64,000 nt of DNA from Parabacteroides distasonis (GTDB lineage: Bacteria; Bacteroidota; Bacteroidia; Bacteroidales; Tannerellaceae): positions 1 through 64,000 of the forward strand of contig SUXM01000003.1 in assembly GCA_015060925.1 (NCBI GenBank), read 5' to 3'. The notes beneath the pieces were generated by a model. That model ran no database searches. It was given only the letters and a program-made list of their open reading frames with translations, and had not been told where the DNA came from. Shown here piece by piece: positions 26,601 through 34,518 of the stretch. Made by a program: the position numbers and the translations under genes. The number at the start of each line of letters is the position of its first letter. The first letter of the stretch is position 1.

Positions 26601-28129
26601 GAGGTGAAATTAAAAATGGAATTTTCTTTGTCGTTTATGAATAGCCCTTGGGCGTATAGTTTCCCATTGGGATCGTTGACCTCTATTAATCCTTCAAATC
26701 CTTTTTTTTGAAAATTCCCGGAAAGAAGAATATTTTGGTAGGTATAACCTTTGTAGTTAAACTCTTTGATATGGGTTTGGATGTTACCCGAAAAAGCCCC
26801 ATTAACCGGACGTTTTGCATCGATGTTGATGTCTAATTGAGCAATACCGAAGGGATTTCCGTCAGGAAAAAGTTCATTTAAAGATAAAGGAGTGGTTGAT
26901 ATTTCTCCTTTTATGAAAGTACCTATATTTCTTTCTTTGTCTTTCCCGACTGTGACATCTGTTTCAATTGAACCTATGGCTGTTGAAAGCTTGCCGGTAG
27001 CAACTAAATCATCCAAGAAACCGGCTATTTTACCTGTGAAATTCACTGTCCCTAATTGGACAATCGCCGGGGGTAGGGTGATAGGGTGTTCGCTGAAGTT
27101 GTTGGCCAGCCCGGTAATACCTTCTGTTGTTATATATAATTTGTTGACCTCCCCGAAAAGATGGGCTTTTTGAGGATTGGAAATATTTTTCATATTCATT
27201 TTCCCAACAAAAAGCATTCTGTCGCTGTATTTAAGTGTCAGTTGTTGCAGGGAAATATCATTGATATAACCTGTGATATCAGCCGCAAGCTCTATGGTCT
27301 CCGTAAAATTGCGGAAAGCCGGGACAAAAGCCGAAAGGTCTTTTAAACAGATGTGAGAGGGAGCCATGTCCAACATCACAGGCGATTCGTTCAATAAGGC
27401 CGGAAGACTATCTGCATTTGCTGTCAAGATATGGGCACGGTCGATTTTCAGATTTGTCTGTGGAAGTTTGACCTCCAAATGTCGAAGGACGGCACTGTCT
27501 TTGGTTGCACTAATCTCTAACGCCAATTTTTTTAAAGAGAATCCGGAGGCCTCTTCAAAGCTCATCTTTTTGATTTCAGCATGGATACTGTCTTTGTTTA
27601 GGGCTTCTAATGCAATCTTTGCGCTTAAGTCCTTAATGTGAATATGATTGGCATTGAATAGGTTCGGAGTATGGGGGCTGCTTTTTATATCGTAGCGGAA
27701 ATTCCCTTTTCTTAATAGGATGGTGTTGAATCTTAAGTCAATATTTGGATTTTTTTTTACCGTATCTTTTTTAGCAAAAGCATCTATCACAAATTGAAGA
27801 TTGAGTTTGTCTTTGGGAGTCTCTTTATTTAAATTGAACTGGAATCCAAACAGGCGAACAGCTGAAAAGACCAATTTCCCTTTGAAAAGGGGGGGGACTT
27901 CAAGACCGGCTGATACATGGCTCGCTTCCAAAAGGACTTCTCCCTCTTGATCTTCTAAATACAAATCATTTAACACCAAACGGTTAAACCATTCGATGTC
28001 CACATACCCTATTCTGACCGGTACTTGTAAATGGTTGGATAATTCTGTAGTTGCAATATCTGCCACCTTTTGCTGTATATAGGGGATACGCAATAAGATG
28101 GATGGAATTGCATAGAATATCCAGAACAA
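23633..28129 (-). CDS. tamB: TamB-like translocation/assembly module protein (AsmA-like, DUF490)
   Basis: A giant protein of about 1500 residues: one N-terminal membrane helix, a long periplasmic span of repeating beta strands, and a C-terminal TamB domain (about the last 300 residues; GTGSATIKGNA, GDRIAGNCSGSLQIQYG, LEYLLTPNGEVRLKAYN). TamB-type proteins form lipid-transporting beta grooves between inner and outer membranes and assist outer-membrane biogenesis. The first usable start codon is TTG (28129), but it cuts into the membrane helix. The frame is open upstream to a stop and encodes RGLKYIIIFLF before it, with only non-standard starts such as ATC at 28168-28166. The real start may therefore be unusual or hidden by an indel. 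It is divergent from tsaD. Confidence 0.85.
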   Translation of the reverse strand: MFWIFYAIPSILLRIPYIQQKVADIATTELSNHLQVPVRIGYVDIEWFNRLVLNDLYLEDQEGEVLLEASHVSAGLEVPPLFKGKLVFSAVRLFGFQFNLNKETPKDKLNLQFVIDAFAKKDTVKKNPNIDLRFNTILLRKGNFRYDIKSSPHTPNLFNANHIHIKDLSAKIALEALNKDSIHAEIKKMSFEEASGFSLKKLALEISATKDSAVLRHLEVKLPQTNLKIDRAHILTANADSLPALLNESPVMLDMAPSHICLKDLSAFVPAFRNFTETIELAADITGYINDISLQQLTLKYSDRMLFVGKMNMKNISNPQKAHLFGEVNKLYITTEGITGLANNFSEHPITLPPAIVQLGTVNFTGKIAGFLDDLVATGKLSTAIGSIETDVTVGKDKERNIGTFIKGEISTTPLSLNELFPDGNPFGIAQLDINIDAKRPVNGAFSGNIQTHIKEFNYKGYTYQNILLSGNFQKKGFEGLIEVNDPNGKLYAQGLFINDKENSIFNFTSRLEGLRPDSLFLTDKYESPEISCILNADFTGNNIDNIEGHILLDSLTINTVPDSFFLKQLKIEASGHSLDRNLKITSDLLNGEVSGAYSFATIVPSFMNTLEQYIPALIHTTQKKQKTKENNFSLLLTVENTEALSNTLKLPLTFFSQVRINGHYNNQYNRFRMEAYLPQFKVGKTWLESGYLICDNPFDKIDLELKATQYNKKGLRNYVNLKVDAKDNLVNTQIHWANNKQRLFKADLSASTLFIEEVQEKGKRPKLRTEVSIKESPLILNDSIWHIAPATISIADKKIDIHDFAISNGGKQQIYLDGIISKEPTDTLLLDLKQIELKHIFDILNIPVLQFGGKATGTFNITDLYGSRILNTDLEILDFSFNQVDLGRLNLYSEWDDEQQGILMLGSIFKNDSTWTDVNGYIYPIGKDAGLSLHFGANDINVAFLQPFVANIGSNLQGRGFGNVHLHGPFSHLNVEGDAFVLNGGLGIDFLNTYYTFSDSVHLSQYAITANDVTVHDKFGNSAILDLKVNHKHFKEATFDVGIQTNNMLVYDVPQKQNPLIYGTVYGTGSATIKGNAQLINFDINMQNAPKTSIKLDFMNNSSAMDYNFITFVDKKKLQEIASTQPTDSIKTYIYKEEKRGAEMRMNFLLDITPDANIELIMDPVAGDRIAGNCSGSLQIQYGTKTDLRMYGNVGITNGNYNFSLQQLIHKNFKIREGSTVSFRGDPFEATMNINAIYNVTANIQDLDASFAYESARRNIPVNCVLNLDGVLHNPTISFDLELPGSNEELERQVKSIVNTEDMMTRQIVYLLVLNKFYTPEYSNNQYKSNDFSAVASSALSSQISSIMNSFTDKVQLGTNIRTSQDGIQDTEVEMLLSSQLLNNRLIFNGNFGYKNNATQKNAFIGEFDLEYLLTPNGEVRLKAYNHANDMYMFLKQALTTQGIGIALKKDFTHFKEIFRRRKKYTLTQTQPSLLDSTLVSPPADTIKVVVPNQPIN

Positions 28130-28254
28130 GGTAAATAGAAATATAATTATGTATTTTAATCCTCTGATAGCTCTTTATACTATATTTATGCACAAAACTA
28201 CAACAATATCTCGATAGATTTCGTTAATTTGCACAAAAAATAATAATGTAAACT

Positions 28255-29283
28255 ATGAGTATAACAATATTGGGTATAGAATCATCTTGTGATGATACTT
28301 CCTCTTCTATTATACGCGATGGGGTAATGTTGTCTAATGTGATTGCCAGCCAGGCTGTACATGAAGCGTATGGAGGGGTTGTTCCTGAATTAGCCTCTCG
28401 TGCACATCAACAAAATATTATACCGGTTGTTGCGGAGGCCATTAAGCGAGCAGGTATAGATAAATCAGAGATTAATGCCGTTGCTTTTACCCGAGGCCCT
28501 GGTTTGATGGGTTCTTTATTAGTTGGAACCTCTTTTGCAAAAGGATTGGCGGCTTCTTTGCATATACCGATGGTTGAGGTCAATCATCTGCAGGCTCATG
28601 TATTGGCTCATTTTATAAAAGAAACACCGGAAGACAATCATGCTCCCTCTTTCCCATTTCTTTGCCTGTTGGTTTCAGGAGGAAATTCACAAATAATCAA
28701 GGTGAATGCCTACAATGATATGGAGGTGATAGGCCAAACAATTGATGATGCTGCTGGAGAAGCCTTTGATAAATGTGCCAAGGTGATGGGATTAGGTTAT
28801 CCGGGAGGCCCTATTGTTAATCGATTGGCTAATGAAGGAGATCCTAAGGCATTTACATTTAGTAAACCTCATATCCCGGGATATGATTATAGTTTTAGTG
28901 GATTAAAGACCTCTTTCCTCTATACGTTACGGGATCAGTTAAAGGAGGATCCCGATTTTATTGAAAAGAATAAGGAGGATCTTTGTGCCTCATTGCAAGC
29001 TACAGTTGTGGATATTTTGATGAATAAGTTGCGTAAGGCTGCCAAAGATTTAAATATAAAGGAGGTTGCTGTGGCTGGTGGGGTTTCTGCCAATTCCGGT
29101 TTACGTGATGCTTTTTTGGATCATGCCAAACGATTTGGTTGGAAAGTGCATATCCCTAAATTTTCTTTCACGACTGATAATGCAGCTATGGTTGCGATTA
29201 CCGGTTATTATAAATATATGGATCAAGAGTTTTGTCCGATGGATGCAGCTCCTTTTGCACGTATGCAAAGCCAGCTGGGATAA
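28255..29283 (+). CDS. tsaD: tRNA N6-adenosine threonylcarbamoyltransferase
   Basis: This 342-residue ASKHA-fold enzyme transfers threonylcarbamoyl to A37 of ANN-decoding tRNAs (t6A), working with TsaB, TsaE and TsaC. It begins ITILGIESSCDDTSSSII, has the iron-binding H111-x-x-x-H115 in VNHLQAHVLAHF, LLVSGGNSQII, TIDDAAGEAFDKCAKVMGLGYPGGP, GLKTSFLYTL and the C-terminal VAGGVSANSGLR and TDNAAM. Length and motifs are normal. The downstream pncC start is 12 bases beyond the stop codon. The divergent orientation with tamB is, to my knowledge, common in Bacteroidales. Confidence 0.97.
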   Translation: MSITILGIESSCDDTSSSIIRDGVMLSNVIASQAVHEAYGGVVPELASRAHQQNIIPVVAEAIKRAGIDKSEINAVAFTRGPGLMGSLLVGTSFAKGLAASLHIPMVEVNHLQAHVLAHFIKETPEDNHAPSFPFLCLLVSGGNSQIIKVNAYNDMEVIGQTIDDAAGEAFDKCAKVMGLGYPGGPIVNRLANEGDPKAFTFSKPHIPGYDYSFSGLKTSFLYTLRDQLKEDPDFIEKNKEDLCASLQATVVDILMNKLRKAAKDLNIKEVAVAGGVSANSGLRDAFLDHAKRFGWKVHIPKFSFTTDNAAMVAITGYYKYMDQEFCPMDAAPFARMQSQLG

Positions 29284-29294
29284 GCAGGAGGTTT

Positions 29295-29774
29295 ATGAAT
29301 ATCGGTGAACAAATCGGAAGTTTACTCCGTTCCCGTCAGTGTACAATGGGTACGGCAGAAAGTTGTACCGGAGGATATGTTGCCCATTTGGTTACTCAGG
29401 TGGCTGGAAGTTCTGCCTATTTTGTTGGAGGTGTAGTTTCTTATAGCAATGAGGTGAAACGAAATCTATTAGGGGTTTCTTTGGATAGTTTGGAGGCTTA
29501 TGGGGCAGTGAGCCGTCCGGTTGTCGAACAAATGGTATTGGGCGCTATTCGGAAACTGGGATGTGATTGTGCTGTGGCTACCTCCGGAATAGCAGGGCCT
29601 GGCGGAGGAACGGTGGATAAACCGGTAGGGACAGTCTGGATTGCTGCTGCTTATAAAGAACAGGTGGTATCTTCTTGTTTTCATTTTGGAGAGAGACGGG
29701 ATGAGAATATTCAGCAAGCAGCTAATATGGCATTAAAAATGTTGATTGATTTATTGGAGAGTGTGAAGAATTAG
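29295..29774 (+). CDS. pncC: CinA C-terminal domain protein, nicotinamide-nucleotide amidohydrolase
   Basis: A 160-residue stand-alone CinA C-terminal domain that deamidates NMN to nicotinate mononucleotide in pyridine-nucleotide recycling. It shows MGTAESCTGGYVAHLVTQVAGSSAYFVGGVVSYSNEVK near the N-terminus and ATSGIAGPGGGTVDKPVGTVWIA in the middle, both family signatures with the catalytic Ser in ESCTGG. The frame runs upstream into tsaD, but the ATG at 29295 follows a clear AGGAGG-like ribosome site (29286-29291) and gives the usual N-terminus, so it is chosen. Confidence 0.92.
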   Translation: MNIGEQIGSLLRSRQCTMGTAESCTGGYVAHLVTQVAGSSAYFVGGVVSYSNEVKRNLLGVSLDSLEAYGAVSRPVVEQMVLGAIRKLGCDCAVATSGIAGPGGGTVDKPVGTVWIAAAYKEQVVSSCFHFGERRDENIQQAANMALKMLIDLLESVKN

Positions 29775-29801
29775 ATTGATAATATAAGAACAATAATAAA
29801 T

Positions 29802-30644
29802 ATGAAATTTATAGGAGCACATGTTTCAGCATCAGGAGGGGTAGAGAATGCTCCTCTGAATGCACATGCGATTGGAGCAAAGGCGTTTGCCCTGTTTACC
29901 CGTAACCAGCGTCAATGGAAATCGGCTCCATTGACAAAAAAGAGCATTGCTTTATTCAAAGAGCGTTGTGAGGAATATGGATATAAAGCTGAGCATATCT
30001 TACCACATGATAGTTATTTGATTAATTTGGGACATCCTGAAGCTGAAGGTTTACAGAAATCAAGGGAGGCTTTTTTAGATGAAATGCAACGATGTGAACA
30101 GTTGGGTTTGGATCGGTTGAATTTTCATCCCGGAAGTCATTTGAACAAAATGGGTATAGAGGATTGTCTGAGCCGGATTGCTGAATCGGTGAATTGGGCT
30201 TTGGATCAAACTTCCGGGGTTTGTGCCGTATTGGAAAATACGGCCGGTCAGGGCTCAAATTTAGGACATACATTTGAGCAGTTAGCTTATATCATTGATA
30301 AGGTAGAGGATAAGTCACGTGTTGGGGTTTGTATTGATACAGCCCATACTTTAGCTGCCGGTTATGAGATTCGTACTGTTGAATCATTTACGGACACTTT
30401 TAAAAAGTTTGACGAGATAATCGGTTTTTCTTATCTAAAAGGTATGCATATTAATGATTCCAAGAAAGAATTGGCGACCCGTGTGGATCGTCATGATAGC
30501 ATCGGAAAGGGATATATGGGATTGACTACATTCGATTTGCTTATGAAAGATCCCCGATTTGATCATATCCCATTGATATTGGAAACTCCGGATGAGACCG
30601 TTTGGGCTGAAGAGATTGCCTCCTTGTATGCAATGTGTGAATAA
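29802..30644 (+). CDS. nfo: Deoxyribonuclease IV (AP endonuclease)
   Basis: A 280-residue endonuclease IV, a TIM-barrel enzyme with three zinc ions that cuts 5' of abasic sites in base-excision repair. Signatures include [101 protein letters not shown] and PLILETPDE, which carry the His/Asp/Glu metal ligands. Length is typical. It is 27 bp from pncC and 19 bp from the next ATG, within one co-directional run. Confidence 0.97.
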   Translation: MKFIGAHVSASGGVENAPLNAHAIGAKAFALFTRNQRQWKSAPLTKKSIALFKERCEEYGYKAEHILPHDSYLINLGHPEAEGLQKSREAFLDEMQRCEQLGLDRLNFHPGSHLNKMGIEDCLSRIAESVNWALDQTSGVCAVLENTAGQGSNLGHTFEQLAYIIDKVEDKSRVGVCIDTAHTLAAGYEIRTVESFTDTFKKFDEIIGFSYLKGMHINDSKKELATRVDRHDSIGKGYMGLTTFDLLMKDPRFDHIPLILETPDETVWAEEIASLYAMCE

Positions 30645-30663
30645 TTAATAAAGATTGATTTAT

Positions 30664-32304
30664 ATGAAAAAAACAGGAATTTTAGTTACAATCAGCATGC
30701 TTGTCTTCTCATGTATAGAGGCGATGGCATGTACAGGTTTGTTAGTAGGAAAGAAAGCTTCGGTGGATGGTTCTGTGATGATTAGTTATGCAGCTGATTC
30801 ACACACCTTATATGGAGAGTTGTATCGTTGGCCGGCGGCCAAATGGCCAAAAGGAACGATGCTGGATATCTACGAGTGGGATACCAATAAGTTTTTGGGA
30901 AAGATTCCTCAAGCAGAAGAGACCTATTCGGTGGTAGGAAATATGAATGAATATCAGTTGGCCATTACAGAAAGTACTTTTGGCGGTCGTGAAGAATTGA
31001 TTGACACTACCGGTATTATGGATTATGGAAGTTTGATCTATGTTACTTTGCAACGTTGTAAGACTGCTCGGGAAGCGATTAAGATGATGACAGATTTAGT
31101 CAAAGAGTATGGATATTACAGTACAGGTGAGTCTTTCTCAATCGCTGACAAAAATGAGGTTTGGATCATGGAAATGATAGGTAAAGGAGTTGGTAATAAA
31201 GGGGCTGTATGGGTGGCAATCCGTATTCCGGATGATTGTATTGCTGCGCATGCTAACCAGTCTCGTATCCAGCAGATTCCTTTTGATGACAAAGAAAACT
31301 GTATCTATTCTCCGGATGTGGTCTCTTTTGCTCGTGAAAAGGGATATTTCAAAGGAAAAGATAAAGATTTTAGTTTCCAAAAGGCATATAATCCGTATGA
31401 TTTCAGTGGATTGCGTGGTTGTGAAGCACGTGTATGGTCTTTCTTCCGCAAATATGATAAGTCTATGGATCAATATACAGAATTCATTAAAGGAGATTCT
31501 ACCAAAACTCCTATGCCTTTGTATATTAAGCCTAATCGTTTATTATCCTTGCAAGATGTACAGGCAGGTATGCGTGATCATTATGAAGGAACAGATTTGG
31601 ATATGACCAAAGATCCGGGTGCCGGTCCGTATAAAGTTCCGTACCGTTGGCGTCCTTCTCGTTATGAAGTTGACGGTCAGCTTTATACCAATGAGCGTGC
31701 AATTGCTACGCAGCAAACGGGTTTTGTGATCGTACCGCAATTACGTGATTGGTTACCTGACCCGATAGGGGGAATCCTTTGGTTTGGTGTCGATGATGCT
31801 GATATGGCAGTGTTTACTCCGTTATATTGTTCTATCCAAGCATCTCCGGAATGTTATCGAGTAGGAAATGGCGATATGATGAATTTCTCTTGGACTTCAG
31901 CTTTCTGGATTCATAACTGGGTAGCCAATATGGCATATCATAAGTATAGCTACATGATTCAAGATATCCGTAAAGTACAGCAAGAGTTGGAAAATGGATA
32001 CCAAGCAACTATTCCTGCGATAGATAAAGCCGCTCAAGAACTATATGCAAAAAATCCGGAAGAAGCTGTTAAGTTTTTGACTTGGTTCAGTACGACAACA
32101 GCAGATCAGGCTACTGCTCGTTGGAAGAAGTTAGGGGAGTATCTGCTTGTGAAGTATATGGATGGAAATATGAAGAAGGAGAAAGATGGCAAATTCATGC
32201 AGAATGGGTATGGATTATCTGAATATCCGGAATTCCCGGGATATGATGAAGAATTTTATCGTAACATAGTGAAAAGTGCTGGGGAACGATTAAAGGCTTA
32301 TTAA
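30664..32304 (+). CDS. Secreted C69-family dipeptidase
   Basis: A 546-residue Ntn-hydrolase of peptidase family C69 (dipeptidase A/PepD-like). The first 22 residues form a signal peptide ending at AMA; the next residue, C23 in CTGLLVGKKASVDGS, is expected to become the N-terminal catalytic nucleophile, as in this family, rather than a lipid anchor. Further landmarks are VVGNMNEYQLAITESTFGGRE and a long C-terminal catalytic body with TKDPGAGPYKVPYRWRP. It probably cleaves short peptides in the periplasm. The frame has a TTG three codons earlier (30655), but ATG at 30664 gives a proper signal peptide. Confidence 0.88.
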   Translation: MKKTGILVTISMLVFSCIEAMACTGLLVGKKASVDGSVMISYAADSHTLYGELYRWPAAKWPKGTMLDIYEWDTNKFLGKIPQAEETYSVVGNMNEYQLAITESTFGGREELIDTTGIMDYGSLIYVTLQRCKTAREAIKMMTDLVKEYGYYSTGESFSIADKNEVWIMEMIGKGVGNKGAVWVAIRIPDDCIAAHANQSRIQQIPFDDKENCIYSPDVVSFAREKGYFKGKDKDFSFQKAYNPYDFSGLRGCEARVWSFFRKYDKSMDQYTEFIKGDSTKTPMPLYIKPNRLLSLQDVQAGMRDHYEGTDLDMTKDPGAGPYKVPYRWRPSRYEVDGQLYTNERAIATQQTGFVIVPQLRDWLPDPIGGILWFGVDDADMAVFTPLYCSIQASPECYRVGNGDMMNFSWTSAFWIHNWVANMAYHKYSYMIQDIRKVQQELENGYQATIPAIDKAAQELYAKNPEEAVKFLTWFSTTTADQATARWKKLGEYLLVKYMDGNMKKEKDGKFMQNGYGLSEYPEFPGYDEEFYRNIVKSAGERLKAY

Positions 32305-32333
32305 TTGTTTTATTGAAAAAAGTATTATATTTG
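32305..32333 (+). promoter_or_regulatory. Promoter of the small outer-membrane barrel gene
   Basis: TTG (32305-32307), 18 bases and a perfect TATATTTG (32326-32333), 29 bases before the ATG at 32363. The gene is therefore independent of the dipeptidase. Confidence 0.65.
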
Positions 32334-32362
32334 TCAAAATGTTGAACTAAAGATTAGAGCGT

Positions 32363-32833
32363 ATGAAAAAATTAGTTGTAATGTTAATGTTGACACTTTT
32401 TAGTGTAGGAGCTTTTGCACAAACAGAACAAGGACAATCTTCATTTGGATTTAACTTGGGTTATAATTTTAATGATGTAGGAAATACAACTTTGGGATTG
32501 GATTATCGTTATTGTATTGTTGATAATGTTCGTTTGTCTCCTTCTATCTCTCATTTTATCAAACATGATGGTTTAAGTGCTTGGGCCATTGATATGAATG
32601 CTCACTATATCTTCAAATTAAGTGATATGTTTGGTTTTTATCCATTGGCAGGTTTAAGTCTGTCTTTTTGGAAGTTAGGGCCATGGAATGAAACCTATTT
32701 TGGAGCGAATTTAGGGTTAGGTGGTGAGATTTATGCGACAGATCAGATTACTGTCGGATTAGAAGCTAAGTATAATATTATAAAAGATTTGGATGGTGCG
32801 GCTTTAGCTATCCGTGTCGGTTATAATTTCTAA
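32363..32833 (+). CDS. Small outer-membrane beta-barrel protein
   Basis: A 156-residue secreted protein with a signal peptide (about 1-19, cleaved after FAQ or AFA). The mature chain is made of alternating aromatic/polar strands (FGFNLGYNF, TTLGLDYRYCIV, FGFYPLAGLSLSFW, FGANLGLGGEIY, LAIRVGYNF), ending in a C-terminal Phe as in many barrels inserted by BamA. Its size fits an eight-stranded OmpA/OmpW-like barrel, and the closest label is 'outer membrane beta-barrel protein'. Function is unknown. It has its own promoter and terminator. Confidence 0.75.
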   Translation: MKKLVVMLMLTLFSVGAFAQTEQGQSSFGFNLGYNFNDVGNTTLGLDYRYCIVDNVRLSPSISHFIKHDGLSAWAIDMNAHYIFKLSDMFGFYPLAGLSLSFWKLGPWNETYFGANLGLGGEIYATDQITVGLEAKYNIIKDLDGAALAIRVGYNF

Positions 32834-32855
32834 TTGAAAAATTGAATATCAAAAT

Positions 32856-32897
32856 AAAAGCTCTCTGTTTTAATATATCTAACAGAGAGCTTTTTTT
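32856..32897 (+). terminator. Terminator of small barrel gene, also usable from the opposite strand
   Basis: A perfect 14-bp stem (32856-32869 with 32881-32894; core GCTCTCTGTT) and a T7 run to 32897. It sits between convergent genes and ends six bases before the HAD stop codon region, so it likely serves both. Confidence 0.88.
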
Positions 32898-32903
32898 ATG
32901 GGG

Positions 32904-33533
32904 TTACCATTGTTTATAATCTTCAAGAGTTAACTTCTCAAAGTTGGGAATGACTTGATAAACCTTGTCTTTGATAGACTCCTCTGGGTTGGTGGTACAT
33001 AAACCGATGACACGCATTCCTGCACTATTCCCAGACTGGATTCCGGCAAAAGAATCCTCAAATACTAAACATTCAGCTGGATCTACATTTAAATCTTTAG
33101 CAGCTAACAGATAGCACATCGGATCCGGTTTACCAATTGTAATACGATCAGCTGTTACTACGGTATCAAAAACACCTTCTAAATTCAGAAGACGGAATGC
33201 TCGGTCTAATTTCCCTTTATCAGAACTTGTTACCAGTCCTATTTTTACCTGATTCTTCTTTAAAAGTTTGATGAACTCTAATGCTCCGGCAATTGTAGGG
33301 AAGGGCATTTGTAATTCAAATTCTGTAGCTTCACGGGCAATTTGCTCTCTTTCTTCTTCTGGACGGTCAGAAAAGAATTTCTGGATGATGGAGGGTAAAG
33401 TGGTCCCTTTTATATGTGCTGCAAAATTAGGTATTCCTGTATGATAACGTTCTCCTGCTTCATTCCAATATAGGTCATAAATAGGCTCTGTATCCACAAT
33501 GACACCGTCAAAGTCAAAAAAAGCTGTTTTCAT
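32904..33533 (-). CDS. HAD-superfamily phosphatase, beta-phosphoglucomutase/phosphoglycolate phosphatase-like
   Basis: A 209-residue HAD subfamily IA hydrolase. Motif I is FDFDGVIVDTEP (nucleophile D8, general acid D10), motif II VTSSDKGK, then ITIGKPDPMCYL (motif III Lys) and VFEDSFAGIQSGNSAGM (motif IV). The four-helix cap between motifs I and II is typical of enzymes acting on small sugar phosphates or phosphoglycolate. The exact substrate is not predictable; beta-phosphoglucomutase would usually show other cap residues. It is divergent from the DUF1080 gene with closely abutting promoters. Confidence 0.85.
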   Translation of the reverse strand: MKTAFFDFDGVIVDTEPIYDLYWNEAGERYHTGIPNFAAHIKGTTLPSIIQKFFSDRPEEEREQIAREATEFELQMPFPTIAGALEFIKLLKKNQVKIGLVTSSDKGKLDRAFRLLNLEGVFDTVVTADRITIGKPDPMCYLLAAKDLNVDPAECLVFEDSFAGIQSGNSAGMRVIGLCTTNPEESIKDKVYQVIPNFEKLTLEDYKQW

Positions 33534-33567
33534 ATAGTTTTTAAAATATAAATTTTTAAGTAAAGCA

Positions 33568-33584
33568 CAAAGATACTAACTTTG
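33568..33584. promoter_or_regulatory. Back-to-back divergent -7 elements
   Basis: TAACTTTG on the + strand (33577-33584) faces the DUF1080 lipoprotein gene. TATCTTTG on the - strand (33568-33575) faces the HAD gene. The two -7 boxes are one base apart, so polymerase binding at the two promoters should be mutually exclusive. Matching -33 boxes are weak on both sides. Confidence 0.55.
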
Positions 33585-33620
33585 TATAAAATATAAATTT
33601 ATTAAGTAACAGATAATTAT

Positions 33621-34418
33621 ATGAAAAAGCATCTATCAATGGCAGCCGTATCTTTGGCTATATTATGTGCTGCCTGTCAACCGAGTAACAAATCTGCAAA
33701 TTCGGAAAATGTGCAACAAGTAGAGATCGCTCCTAATACACTTACAGAAAGTGAAAAGGCTGACGGATGGAAATTGTTGTTTGATGGAAAGACAACTAAC
33801 GGATGGCGTGGAGTAGGTAAAGAAACATTCCCAGATTGTGGATGGAAGATCGAAAATGGCGAGATTCAAGTGATTAAGAAAGCGGATTTGAATGGACAGA
33901 AGAGTAGTGATATTGTGACTGTCGATCAATACCAATATTTTGAATTAAGTTTTGAATTCAAATTAACTCCGGGTGCCAACAGTGGTGTGAAGTACAGAGT
34001 GTTGGAAAGTGAAAAGAGAAAAGGTTTTGCTTTTGGTCCGGAATATCAAGTATTGGATGATGCACAGCATCCGGATGCAAAGTTATTCACATCTGTAGAG
34101 GGTAGTCGTACGGTGGCTGGTTTGTATGATATTATTGCACCTCAAGAAAAAGTGGTAAAACCGGTTGGTGAATGGAATCAAGCCGTTGTTAAAGTGTTAC
34201 CCAATAAGCATGTAGAACATTGGTTGAATGGTCAGAAAACAGTCGAATATGATTGGGCGTCTGATGCTTTCTTGGAACAGGTAAAAGGTAGTAAGTTTAT
34301 TAGAGATGCGTATGCTGAATTTGGTCCTTTCGGTACAGCAGAAAAGGGACATATTCTTTTACAGTATCATGAAGATGAAGTCTCTTTTAGAAATATAAAA
34401 ATCAAAGAGTTGAAGTAA
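33621..34418 (+). CDS. DUF1080 lipoprotein (3-keto-disaccharide hydrolase family)
   Basis: A 265-residue lipoprotein. The signal peptide ends in the lipobox LCAAC (Cys19-20 region), followed by an acidic/polar linker. The mature part is one DUF1080 domain, a concanavalin-like jelly roll: GWKLLFDGKTTNGWRGVG, CGWKIENGEIQV, YFELSFEFKLTPGANSGVKYRV, GPEYQVLDD, GEWNQAVVKV, HWLNGQKTVEYD and the closing FRNIKIKEL. Some members hydrolyse 3-keto-glycosides; others are only predicted to bind sugars. It is probably anchored in the outer membrane or periplasm. No partner 3-dehydrogenase is adjacent. Confidence 0.88.
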   Translation: MKKHLSMAAVSLAILCAACQPSNKSANSENVQQVEIAPNTLTESEKADGWKLLFDGKTTNGWRGVGKETFPDCGWKIENGEIQVIKKADLNGQKSSDIVTVDQYQYFELSFEFKLTPGANSGVKYRVLESEKRKGFAFGPEYQVLDDAQHPDAKLFTSVEGSRTVAGLYDIIAPQEKVVKPVGEWNQAVVKVLPNKHVEHWLNGQKTVEYDWASDAFLEQVKGSKFIRDAYAEFGPFGTAEKGHILLQYHEDEVSFRNIKIKELK

Positions 34419-34443
34419 TTTAAAAAGAGTTGACAGTGAAATG

Positions 34444-34479
34444 AACCCCAAAGTTTGAACGGCAAACTTTGGGGTTTTT
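34444..34479 (+). terminator. Terminator of DUF1080 gene
   Basis: A perfect 14-bp stem (34444-34457 with 34463-34476; core CCCCAAAGTTTG), 5-nt loop, T5 run. It lies 25 bases after the stop codon. Confidence 0.88.
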
Positions 34480-34518
34480 AATAACATTCCCTATTCTTTA
34501 TGTTAAAGAACTTTTGAC

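Noticed and set aside
24228..28000. Several + strand ORFs of 90-130 codons opposite the tamB-like gene
   Set aside because: They are shadow frames of one continuous 1498-codon gene, without start signals or domain similarity.
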